Part shown: positions 12,688 through 23,985 of the stretch, piece after piece
Layout of the letters: every line of letters begins with the position of its first letter
How positions within the stretch are numbered: the first letter of the stretch is position 1
NCBI RefSeq assembly: GCF_036588685.1
Contig: NC_086378.1
Span: forward strand, 15,417,578 to 15,481,577
Direction: 5' to 3'
DNA: 64,000 nt
From: Mytilus trossulus
Taxonomy: Eukaryota > Mollusca > Bivalvia > Mytilida > Mytilidae
Notes under the pieces: generated by a model
The model's database searches: none
Told to the model about the DNA's origin: nothing
What the model saw: only the letters and a program-made list of their open reading frames with translations
Position numbers and translations under genes: made by a program

Positions 12688-13000
12688 GGGCCGGTGGCCG
12701 AAAGGTCTACGTACTACAACTACTGTAAACCAAGCATGTCAGTCTTGAAGTTGTGAATTTGCAATCGGCAATCCTCGGGTGACTCCACTTCTCTCGCCGA
12801 GTTGTGACGAATGGTAAATTTAAACTCAACATATGACAGGTGCGTTTGATTCCAATATTAATTGATAAGAATTGGAAGTTTTCCTACTGAAGGTCGTTAT
12901 TTCTCTCCTTTCTATCCGACTCCTCCACAAATAAAAAAATGACCATCACGAAATAGCCACTAAATAGTACTAAATGTGGCGTATACAAAAATAATAAACC
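12688..13000 (+). mobile_element. tRNA-headed SINE-like repeat
   Basis: Begins with a tRNA-like head: 'ggtggccgaaagg' resembles an RNA polymerase III A box and 'gtgaatttgcaatcgg' a degraded B box. A body follows, ending in 'ccaatcaatcaac'. The head does not fold to an intact tRNA, so this is a retroposed SINE fragment rather than a tRNA gene. Confidence 0.5.
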
Positions 13001-14129
13001 AATCAATCAACATATAATAAATATTGCACTAAAAGGCAAGATCATATCATAAGTTCTCATTATGATAACCATTGGTAGCCAAATATTTTAAACTTGTGCA
13101 TAATAGTATGTGCCAAAAATGTGAAACAGTTTTCTCATTTTTCTGAAGATGTAAAATTTTAGCGATTTCTGTAATTATGTTCTTTTTTTATTTTGATATT
13201 ACCTCTATTTCTTCTATTAGTTAAAAAAAAAGTACCTCAACGAAAATACATGCTTTTTTAAAGGCAGATTGTAAGCTTTAATGATTGGTGACCCCATTTT
13301 TTTAATCTTATTTTTCTATTAATTAAGTATATGATAATTTAATAGTTAAAAAAGAAAAAAGAAATATTGCGAAATCCTATATTTATGAAAAAAATGATTT
13401 ATACAATCGAGCCCCCTTCAGATCATATTTTACTATATATTTAGATAAAATAGAGAAAGGAAACAGGGGTGTGTCAAAGAGAATATTAAATAGAATTAGA
13501 GAGTGGTACCTAACTTTAGACAGGCGCAAAAATGCGGCGGGGTTAAACATGCCTTGTGAGATGGAGTTATGATTTTTAGATTATGAATTTTGTCAAATTT
13601 TAATTTGATACTTATCTCGAGAACAACACAAGAACTTTTAAGGACAAACATCCTTATCAGCAAAAATGGTAAGCCGGGTGTACAAAACGCAAAGGAGTAG
13701 GTCCAGTAAGATCCCTTTTCGGTCCCAAAATATAGCAGTTTTACAAAAATTTTAAAATGTAAACTTTTAGTTATTTGTTGGACAGTAGAATGCTTCTGCT
13801 ACATAAATATGGGCTGCTTTTGACAATATAATGCACATATATCGGGTACTGGCACCATTAAGTCATGCTAAATTACTGAAATCTTCTCAATTTCAGCATT
13901 TTAGTTAAATTTTAGACGGTTTTCGTGTAAAACGAAGGTGGCCGCATTCGTGTTCATCCTTTATATTAAAATGTAAATTGTATTTGATGGTAATACATAA
14001 CAAAACCCATCTGAAAGTGACATTTTCCGGCATATTTGGTAGATTTTTCATATTTGAGCTTGAATCGGATTGTTTTAATGACTAAATCAGCGAAAATATT
14101 TCGAATAAACTAATTGATTCAAATGAAAT
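13001..14129. other. Intergenic, no gene seen
   Basis: AT-rich sequence with a fragment at about 13450-13570 (gtgtgtcaaagag ... cggcggggttaaacatg) that recurs near 51375-51670. No exon recognised. Confidence 0.5.
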
Positions 14130-15040
14130 AGACACTTAATAGTTATCAAAGGTACCAGGATTATAATTTAATACGCCAGACTCGCGTTTCGTCTACATAA
14201 GACTCATCAGTGACGCTTTGATCGAAATAGTTGTAAAGCCAAAGAAGTACAAAGTTGAAGGGCATTGAGGACCCAAAATTTCAAAAAGTTGTGCCAAATA
14301 CGGTTAAGGTAATCTATCCTTGATTAAGAAAATCCATAGTTTTTCGAAAAATTTAAAGTTTTGTTACAGGAAATTTATAAAAATGACCACATAATTGATA
14401 TGCATGTCAACACCGAAGTGCTGACGACTGGGCTGGTGATACCCTCGGGAACGAAACGTCCATCAGCAGTGGCATCAACCCAGTGGTATAAATAGTTATC
14501 ACAGGTACAAGGATTATAATTTAAAACGCCAGACGCGCGTTTCGTCTACATAAGACTCATCAGTGACGCTCAGGTCCAAATAATTGTAAAGCCAAACAAG
14601 TACAAAGTTGAAGAGCATTGAGGACCCAAAATTCAAAAAGTTGTGCCAAATACGGCTTAGTTAATCTGTTCCTTAGATAAGAAAATCCTTAGTTTTTCGA
14701 AAAATTCAAAGTTTTGTTCACAGGTACACGGATTATAATTTAAAACGCCAGACGCGCGTTTCGTCTACATAAGACTCATCAGTGACGCTCAGATCAAAAT
14801 AGTTGTAAAACCAAACAAGTACAAAGTTGAAGAGCATTGAGGACCCAAAATTCCAAAAAGTTGTGCCAAATACGGGTTAGTTAATTTATTCCTTGGATAA
14901 GACAATCCTTAATTTTTCGAAATATTCAAAGGTTTGTAACAGAAAATTTATAAACATGACCACACAATTGATATTCATGTCAACACCGAAGTGCTGACTA
15001 CTGGGCTGGTGATACCCTCGTGGACGAAACTTAAGTCTTT
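14130..15040 (+). repeat. Dispersed repeat R3, three head-to-tail copies
   Basis: Three units (14130-14485, 14488-14715, 14716-15040) share 'cgcgtttcgtctacataaga', 'ctcatcagtgacgct' and 'gaggacccaaaatt'. Units 1 and 3 also keep the 'gtgctgac...gggctggtgatac' end. Related copies occur near 30955, 35755, 43330 and 44870. Confidence 0.8.
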
Positions 15041-15360
15041 AAAAAAGTGGTCGAAATCTTTCGTCAGATGAACCTGAAATTTGAGGCCAAAACGGGTCCT
15101 TACCGGACGTACTCCTTTGATTTGAGCCGTTGGATGAGTCCTTACAGGAGTTGTTGCCCTTTAAAGAATTTTTTGAAAAATAACAATGTGCAAATTATCT
15201 CTTAAATAGTATGCAAAACAGGTTTTAATTGTCAATATAAAAATGATCAACTAAACAAGAGCTACATAAATATTACTCAAATCACTGGAATACGCTTCAA
15301 AATACATTGTGTTTTTGAATGTATTCTAAAAAGTAAAGGTTCAAAGTGCAAACTGCAACA

Positions 15361-17725
15361 ATATAAAAGAGGGACGAAAGATACTACAGGGACAGTCAAA
15401 CTCATAAATCGAAAATAAACTGACAACGCCATGGCTAAAAATGAAAAAGACAAACAGACAAACAATAGTACACATGACACAACATAGAAAGCTAAAGAAT
15501 AAAAAACACGAACCCCACCAAAAACTAAAGGTGATCTCATGTGCTCCGAAAGGGTAAGCAGATCCTGCTCCACATGTGGCTTTCGTCGTGTTGCTTATGT
15601 GATAACAATTCGGGTGAATAGTTTAATTCGGTATGTCACATTCATGAAAATGAAGGGGATTGTAGTTACGACGTAAGGAACATATAACATACTTTAGTTA
15701 ACTAATTGAAATGCAGTTTACATTGATATCAACATAGCATATCTTTACCATCATAGCTATTCAGTCACTTTGGAGGATCTAGTTCCAAATCAATGAACAA
15801 CTGTTGACATGACCACCATTGATAAACATAGAAGAGACTGATATATAACTAACGACTCAGTGTGTCCATCTGAACTGAAGAAGGGTCCTTATACACTAAA
15901 TCTTCGCCCGGCAGAAAGAAAGTTTCTAATGGAGCATAATTTTTTTTATTCGTTAATTTCACATACATGCACCTAACCACGTTCAATCAGAATATGGGCA
16001 TTGAGGGTATATAAGATTCGATCGAAACACATTGATGTTCTTAGCAGAACACATGTGCACGTATAATAATAGTTGAATTGGTGCCTGCCTTCTCAAACAT
16101 GCATTATATTGTTGCTACTGTACTATAACCTATCGCGACATATTAATCAAATTCTATCATAGCAAAACATTAAAAGAAATTATTTGATATCGGTTGAGAA
16201 TAAGGTTCTCTTATTGAATTAAAAGGGGTCAAATGACATTCATTATTCTTCAGAAATAAATTCCATCGGTCATTAACAGAAAAAAAAACATGAAATAAAC
16301 ATAATAGTTCTTGAAAAACTGGCCATTATCGTGATATATGGACTGCCGACAGGACAGTGGTAATGACTGTGACAGTGATAATGAACTATTATATAATTAA
16401 ACTATGATTTTGCGACATTGTACTGAAACTTATTTTTTCTATTATGTTGTTAGTACGTCGACTACAATCAACAGATAATTGCAAAGTTCCTAGATATAGA
16501 TATTTAATTGTTGTTTATCTTTGAGACCAGTTCCAGGAATACTAGTCGTTCTCATTTGAAAATAACTTCCCTTTTACATTTTTCCCTACACTTTTATGCA
16601 GTGACTTAGTAACGCGGATCCCCTTTGTTATATGTAAAATATTTTGAACCACGGTTACGCTGAACAAAAGGTAAAGTCCTGTTACGAATACAAATTTCCA
16701 ATGGCTTCTTGGAACCAGTTGCTACATGTACATGTATGTTGATGTACTTTTATAAATTCGCATATTAAAAATCAAATTAACAATTTGTCTCTTATCCAAC
16801 AAAAAAACAACAAAAAAGTGATTGATGATCTGATTTGTGCATCCGTAACAACAAGCTATTTAAATGTGAACGCACAGCAAAGTTTCTGTAGCTTCATATT
16901 GTCTCGTCACAGTAAGTATATTATGTTTATTTAGTTGCATATAATTTTGCTTACAAACAAACGTGTTCGTATTTATTAATTTATTAATTAATTTATTTGT
17001 TTATTTATAAAGTTGTTAATTTAGTGATTCAATAATTTATTAGTTTATTAATCTTTTTATTCGTTAAGTATTTATTTTATATTCGTTCATCTACTTATAT
17101 ATGTACATGTTTTAAAAGTATATGTTTTAAGAATCAAAATATACGTAAAATTTGAAAGTACCTAAATACTTTTTGGAATAATCAACATGTTTAACAACAA
17201 ATGAAAATATGTAATCAGTTCACATAAAAAATAATTGAGAAGTCTTTTATTAAATATTCATAAATTTGAGGATTTTGAATACAGTATATATAATACCGTT
17301 GATGACAAGGAGATCTTAAAATTTTGTCGTACTTAGGTCAAGTTTAGGATTTTTTGTCCTTTTTTTTACTCCTTACTTTTTTACGTTCGATACAGGGTTC
17401 AATATTTTGTGCAAATATAAGGCGAAAGTACGAGTCAGCCTATTCTCGCCAATCGAAAAAGATGTAATATCTCGAAAAGAAGCTCCGTACCTATTAACTT
17501 TTAGCTTATGTTGTTCCTAAACAAAATGCTCTTCTGACTTATAGTATCAATTTTAAATTCTATTCTTTTTTTATTTCACCTCAGTACATCATAAATACTT
17601 TATACTCGTATTACATAAGGTCTTCTTTCAAATACGGATTAACTTCGGAATCAATCATTGTTTACGTATAATGTGAAGGCGAATCGTACTCTAACGGACC
17701 TACAGTATGTAACAACGTGACACAC
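15361..17725 (+). repeat. Segmental duplication block B, upstream of defensin B
   Basis: Second copy of block A (6333-8730). It starts with repeat R2 (15361-15660), then unique promoter-proximal sequence, the TATA-like box and the non-coding exon. It carries a private insertion of about 210 bp at 16182-16394 and lacks the R5 insertion of block A. Confidence 0.85.
16857..16911 (+). promoter_or_regulatory. Defensin B core promoter and non-coding exon 1
   Basis: TATTTAAA at 16857-16864 and donor CACA|GTAAGT at 16912 match the defensin A promoter almost base for base. The matching acceptor is TTTCAG at 17910, ahead of the ATG at 17920. Confidence 0.6.
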
Positions 17726-17919
17726 ATACTATTCGCAAAATTCGTTAAAATGTTCTCTTTCTGATTACCAGTGACTCAAAAAAGAATGATAAAGTAGATG
17801 CAACAACACATATTGCCAAATATTGTACGTGAGATACGTTAATTGCTGATTAATTACCACTTTCTATCTATGCATTACTGTGTTCAATCAGATTTAAATT
17901 CTAATTTCAGATTTACACC

Positions 17920-20904
17920 ATGAATTCTAGTGTTGCTGTTATCATTCTGCTCGTTTGCCTTTCAGTTAATACTTTCTTTGCCTTTCGGATAATACTGTAT
18001 TTACTCTCGTTTCTCTAATGGACATTTCATTAAATTTAATATATTTTGAAAATTCTTTGAATTTTACATACTACTTTTACCTTCTCAACAATTTATGTCA
18101 GATTTTATCTATTCATTTCAGTTTTGGAGATAAACGACACAAATTGCAATTTAACCCTATGTTCTATATCATCCATGTCGACCATGTTTGTCGCAGGCGG
18201 GTCATTGACACATTTTGAAAACTATTTCCTCGATTATTATTAGGCTATTAGTTTGGTTAAATTTGATCAAGAGTTTCAAAGGAGATTATTTTTTTAAATT
18301 AACGGAAGACAAATAAAAAACGATAGATGACGAAATACGACGGACTCCAAATGATGAAAAAACTCACGTTGGTGCCTATAGGCCGGATGAGGTAAAAAGG
18401 GTAAGAAGTGTTGTTTTATTTAATATTTTGCATCAGTTGAGAGAAATATTTCTTTTCAAATTAAATTAAAAGGTCCCACGATAGTTTGACATGAGCCATT
18501 TATCTTTAAATCACTTAAAACACACTTAACGTGAATGATGTTGACCGACCCTGCAAGGCCTGTATAGCCTGTCAAGATCGCTAAAAACTTCTATTTGTTG
18601 ATGATGATGACACCAAGGATAAAAAAAGATCGATGTATCTCCCCTTCCCGACTTTTGTAACAGTCTAGATAAAAAATATTGTACGTAAATCAATTTGTGA
18701 CAGACTAATTTAAATTTATAAATGTTTGACAAATGATTTTTAATCATAAATCAACAGTTTTCAAAAGATTTAAATTAAAAAAAAAACACCAATACTTCAC
18801 GTTGTGATTGATGGTCATTCTTCATTGAACAAATTATCTGTTTAAACGGAAAATGTTTGTGCATGTGGTATTAAAGAAAAACTTTGCATTGAATTGCTAT
18901 GACATCTCATAACGGTCAAAACATATAAAGGTACCCTATTTTTTGAAGTTTTGTGATACCAAGTACATTTTCTTTCAGATATGTTTCTTTTTATGTATTA
19001 CTATGTGTGTTTCCCCATACAATTCAAAAAATATTATACACCCATTTCATTCACGAAATATCGAGCAAAATTAATTACATTCACTACTAAAACAGCTGCA
19101 ACAAGCTACTGCTCACTGATGATACCCCCGCCGAAATATTTTGGTAAACAGGAAGTTGGTGAGTAATGAATTTGAAAACCCATCACACGTTATAGCTGAT
19201 TTATATAAACCCTGAAAGCAAATTTCAGAAATCCATGTATTGTAGTTGTTGGGGCTGTATGTAACGTGTATGTCCCCTGGTATTTGGTGGGGCTGTGTAT
19301 AACGTATATGTCTCCTGGTATTTGGTGGGGCTGTGTAAAACGTATATGTCCCCTGGTATTTAGTAGGGCTGTTTATAATGTATATGTCCCCTGGTATTTG
19401 GTGGGGCTGTGTTTAACGTGTATGTCCCCTGGTATTTGGTGGGGCTGTGTATAACGTATATGTTCCCTGGTATTTGGTGGGGCTGTGTATAACTTATATG
19501 TCTCCTGGTATTTGGTGGGGCTGTGTATAACGTGTATGTCCCCTGGTGTTTGGTGGGGCTGTGTATAACGTATATGTCTCCTGGTATTTGGTGGGGCTGT
19601 GTATAACGTATATGTCTCCTGGTATTTGGTGGGGCTGTGTATAACGTATATGTCTCCTGGTATTTGGTGGGGCTGTGTATAACGTATATGTCCCCTGGTA
19701 TTTAGTAGGGCTGTTTATAATGTATGTGTCCCCTGGTATTTGGTGGGGCTGTGTATAACGTGTATGTCCCCTGGTCCCCTGGTATGTGGTGGGGCTGTGT
19801 ATAACGTGTATGTCCCCTGGTATTTTTTTGGGGCTGTGTATAACGTGTATGTCCCCTGGTATTTGATGGGGCTGTGTATAACGTGTATGTCCCCTGGTAT
19901 TTGATGGGGCTGTGTATAACGTGTATGTCCCCTGGTTCGTAATGGGGCTATGTATAAAGTGTATGTCCCTTGGTATTTTTTGGGGCTGTGTATAACGTGC
20001 ACGTGTATGTCCCCTGGTATTTGGTAGGGCTGTGTATAACGTGTATGTCCCTTGGTATTTGGTGGGGCTGTGTATAACGTATATGTCCCTTGATATTTGG
20101 TGGGGCTGGGTATAACGTATATGTCCCCTGGTATTTGGTGGGGCTGTGTTTTTCAGTCTTTAGTTTCTAGCTATGTTGTGTTTTGTATACTGTTCTTACC
20201 TTTTGATTTTTCTGTTTTGCCGTGACATTATCAAATTATTTTCAACTATAATTTTCCAAATGGTAACTTTCGCCCCTCTTTTCACAAAATGTCATTTTTG
20301 TCTCAATTTATACTTTAAGGCATGGTAATAAATGAAAGCGAAGCGTTAACAATATCCTGTAAATGGGGATGTCCGTCCAGAAAAGTTTGTAACTTCTGTT
20401 GTGACCACTTAAAGAAGGGATGTACTGGTGGAACTTGTACGGGTGGATGGATTAAAAAATGTGAATGTGAATGTCCTTCTGGGTATGTATATAAATAAGA
20501 ATTTTAAACAAGTATACATTTGAATACAAGGCGAAATGGGATATACATTATTAAAACAACAATCAAACGACATATATAGTGCATAATTCATTTTGGGGAA
20601 AAAATGATGCATGTACAACTATATGATAAACGTGACTTCTTCGTAGATAAAAACAATAGTTTTGAATAGACTTAAAACTAGACAAATTGCTATTCAAATC
20701 AAAATAACTAACACACAAGTGTTGATGTTTCTGTTTTTGGCATGTACCTTAGGTATTGATATAGCATGTACGGAGGTATTAGCGTTTGATAATTGGTAAT
20801 AACTGGCTGTAAATAGTTATTGACGGAATATACTCAATCATATAACAGTGCGGTTATATTTGGCATATTCTAAATTGTTAGTGTTTTCTCTTTCTTCCAG
20901 ATAA
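17920..20904 (+). CDS. Defensin-like paralog B, signal-exon donor mutated
   Basis: Paralog of defensin A. The signal exon starts at ATG 17920 (MNSSVAVIILLVCLS), the mature exon is 20320-20482, and the stop exon is 20901-20904 (A then TAA, as in A). All ten cysteines are kept: C-x3-C-x5-C-x2-C-C-x6-C-x4-C-x7-C-x-C-x-C, one residue shorter than A in the first gap. The site matching A's donor TCGG|GTAAGA reads TCAG|TTAATA here, so the +1 G and +5 G are lost. Shifting by one base to GTTAAT gives TCA|GC ATG G and a stop within three codons. Unspliced, the signal frame stops at 18016-18018. The gene is therefore either a recent pseudogene or uses another signal exon or a non-canonical donor. The mature exon is intact, with good splice sites on both sides and a poly(A) signal downstream. 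Confidence 0.62.
18090..18400 (+). repeat. Degraded fragment of repeat R4
   Basis: Keeps 'accctatgttctat', 'gcgggtcattgacacatttt' and the terminal 'gatgaaaaaactcacgttgg...ggccggatgaggtaaaa' of the long element at 25809-27570. Lies in intron 2 of defensin B. Confidence 0.65.
19255..20150 (+). repeat. 38-bp minisatellite in defensin B intron 2
   Basis: About 23 units of 'gtgtatgtcccctggtattt' followed by 'ggtggggctgtgtataac', period 38 bp, with substitutions and a few short insertions. Because 38 is not a multiple of three, open frames drift through it on both strands and are meaningless. Unit variants are patchy (ttagtagggctgttt recurs), which suggests internal block duplications. Confidence 0.9.
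20151..20285 (-). repeat. Repeat R2, diverged minus-strand copy
   Basis: Reverse-oriented R2: 'cagtctttagtttctagcta' to 'ctttcgcccctctt', abutting the end of the 38-bp minisatellite and just 35 bases before defensin B exon 3. Confidence 0.6.
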
Positions 20905-21048
20905 AAGAAACAAGATATCCAAAAAATATGATCCGATATCAGCGGTAGATTTATAAATTGGTATGAGTTCATCCTAAGTACATGCAGAGATTTAGAAGAA
21001 GTCTAAATTAATGATCATATTTTTTGCGATCCCCTTTTTCGTTGTGCA

Positions 21049-21054
21049 AATAAA
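21049..21054 (+). terminator. Poly(A) signal of defensin B
   Basis: AATAAA in 'caaataaaatagattttgaat', the same context as the signal of defensin A. Confidence 0.65.
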
Positions 21055-22300
21055 ATAGATTTTGAATAAAGACTGTTTTCCTTCATTTGGTTCTGTTAGA
21101 AATTGTGTAAGGCTAAGTCTATACAATTTTATAATGATATTATCTGTATAATGGTACATACATTTATTATACACATAATAATCAAAATTATATGAAGCTG
21201 GTAACAGTGACCAAGTAGTCTGTCCGATTTTGTCTAAATGGTGCATTTGGTCCGAAATACTTGTTTGAACATGTGTCCTCAGGTTATGATTAATTAAGAA
21301 AATGAAGATTTTTTTTTTGGTCTTCATGATTTTATAAAAATCCTTAAAACGTTGATCTTATCTAATACCAACACCTTTTGGTTATGATCAGCGTAACTGA
21401 TGAAAGAAATCTTATCGCATAAACTTGTGTTGTGTTCTTGAAAATGATAAATGTAAGATAAGGAGATGTGGTATGATTGTCAATAAAACCTCTACAAATC
21501 ATAGTCCAAGTGACGTTGGTGTTAGAATTTAAAGATCCACAGACATCCGTCAACAAGGAGCAAAAGTCATATAAAAGACCCTCTTCATTAAAACGGTGAA
21601 AAAAACACTACGAATTTCGTCCGTTGGTGCGCTTTGATATACAAATTAAAGGGAGGGGATTTATTGAAAAAACCCATCGGTCTTTATAAAATAGTTAATA
21701 AATGAATAGAAAAAAGTAAAATCACAAAAATACTGGACTCAGAGGAAAATCAATTCGGAAAGTCCATAATCACATGGCAAAATCAAATAACAAAACGCAT
21801 CAAAAACGAATGGACAAGAACTGTCATATTCCTGACTTTGTACAGGCATTTTCAAATGTAGAAAATGGTGGATTAAACCTGGTTCTATAGATCTGACAGA
21901 TTGCAACAAATCGCAAACATTGAAAAACGTGATCATATCAATAATAAAATATCTATTGTAAAAGACTTAGGAATAAATGAGCACCCTACACAAACAAATC
22001 ACTTGACAATGATTATATTTTGGCACAGAGCATATGACAGATACTTCTTATCCGATATCAAGCATAACATGCTGCAAAGTACCAGTGGTTTGAAGACAAA
22101 CAATTAATAAACTGCACTAGTTATGAAGTCTTGATTTGACTTGATATTTGAATAATAGGTACATGTATTATCAATTCAATGATCACGGCAATTGCCAACA
22201 CTAAAATACGTTTTCTGATAATTTCCAAGAGCGTGCAGCATTTGGTTTTAGTTTGGTTTTAGTTCTTTGAGACTTCAGACCTCTCAATAATATTTAATGA
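21055..22300. other. Intergenic with repeat fragments R1 and R5
   Basis: R1 fragment at about 21455-21600 ('aggagatgtggtatgattgt', 'ccgtcaacaaggagc') and a near-complete R5 copy at 21714-21895. No gene recognised. Confidence 0.6.
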
Positions 22301-23985
22301 CCTTTGTAATGACAGAAGTATTACATCTAATATGTGGTAACCCATAAAAACATGTGTGGAACTTTTATTCATAAAGTTGACCCTCGATGTCCCTAGATTA
22401 TGAGGTATATGTGGCTGTTTTGCAAGGAACTCAAACATTCTCGTCTTAGGATAGAGACAGTGTGTTTAGTTGATGTGTTATCCTTGGTTTTAGTTTATAA
22501 CCCAGACTTATTTTCTCTCAATTTGAACAGACGTATACTACTGTTGCATAAATGTCGTTTATCTGGTCATATACCTTATACTTTTACCATGTTCTTTAAT
22601 TGTATTCACAAAGTGAAATAAGTACAATGATAGATTTTTATGACAATATGCGCAAAATTGTATTCTCTAGGAATCACTTTTTAATCTTAATGCTTAATGG
22701 TCATTTTTTTTTATTATCTAAACAGCTCTTTAATTGAACGATCAAACAAATTATTTTGCCAGCTTTTATTCATTCGTTTGATGTGATTTGAGTTTTGATT
22801 TTTGCCATTTCATTACGGACTTTTCGTTTTGAGTTTTCCTCGGAATACAGTAATTTTTATTTACTTTTAAGAGAGTGTTTAATGGTCTTACTTTTTTAAA
22901 ATTTATAAAGTTTTACGAAAAATCAATTTCAACAAGTCAAAACTTAAAGTTTTAAATAGATTGGCTTTCTAGTTATAGAATGTGAGCTTGTTAGAGAATA
23001 GACGTCTTTCGCTTTGTACCAACTCTGGTAGATATTTGTCTCAGTCTTACACTTCCGATCACCTTCAGTTTTTGTGAGGTTCGTGATGCTCAAACATAAG
23101 TTTTCTATGGGGTGTTTTGTGAACTGGTGTTTTTAACGACAACTTTTGTCAAACAAATATAGAAATTGATTACATTTTGGTTAGGTTGTTTGAAAATAAA
23201 AATTGAGTAGTAAAAATTACGAAAATCATCACTTCAAAAGAACTGTTGTTTAATCTGAAAATATTTGTTCAAAGGTTGCAATAACCTTTTTTATCGGTCG
23301 TCCCACTGTCTATATCACCCTGTTCAGCTGAAACACACAAATATAGCCCGATAAATCGATTATCAGATTATCTGCATATTGATATTGTAAAATATCAGCT
23401 GCTTGACATAATATGAAGGCTTTTTTATCTCGTTCGCTACGCTCACTCGACAAAAAGCTTCATATTATGTCTCGCAGCTGATATTTTACGATATCAACAT
23501 GCAGATAACCTGATAATCGGTACAAACTCAATATCAATAGAATATATAACCACAAAACCAGAAACGTAGTGACCTACCGAATAAGACTATGACCGGTTTT
23601 GTACTAGCATGGTACAAACGGGTGCCACTTGTGGAGCTTGATAGAATGCCGGAGCCCCTTATGTTCGTATTGCGTGTTCTTTGTTTTTATGTTGTGTTTT
23701 GTTTACCATTGTTTGTCTGTTTGTCCGTTTCTTTTTCAGCCATTGCATTGTCATTTTATTTCAGATTGTTGAATGTAAATCTGGTATTTTTTTCCCCTTT
23801 TCAGCATTTTAATGAGTACCTTTTTAATTAAACTAATAAATATAAACGTTGTACTTGTTATCCTCAATACAAAGTGTTTTTTTTATTTTTGCTCTAAAGT
23901 ATTTAAGAAAAAGACTATATAGATTTCAATTCATGTTTTACATTTTTGGATATCAAGTTTGGTCCTCACTGATGACGCTCGGTTG
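22301..23985. other. Intergenic with repeat fragments
   Basis: A fragment at 22780-22870 ('gccatttcattacggacttt', 'cctcggaatacagtaatttt') recurs at 43235-43310. A minus-strand R2 copy occupies about 23575-23800 and accounts for the 80-codon ORF there. The fold-back at 23355 is listed separately. No gene recognised in the rest. Confidence 0.55.
23355..23521. mobile_element. Fold-back (inverted-repeat) element
   Basis: Two arms of about 70 bp pair with few mismatches: left 'cgattatcagattatctgca' through 'cataatatgaagg', right 'cttcatattatgtctcgcag' through 'gcagataacctgataatcgg'. The central loop is about 25 bp (atctcgttcgctacgctcac). It has the look of a non-autonomous fold-back or MITE element. 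Confidence 0.75.

Noticed and set aside
18980-19158. Candidate replacement signal exon for defensin B (acceptor TTTCAG, ATG, phase 1 donor GTTG|GTGAGT)
   Set aside because: Phase would fit exon 3, but the encoded N-terminus is a poor signal peptide and the 3' half looks like repeat sequence. Kept only as a possibility.
19266-20002. Repetitive Trp/Gly- or His/Tyr-rich ORFs on both strands
   Set aside because: Frame drift through the 38-bp minisatellite in defensin B intron 2.
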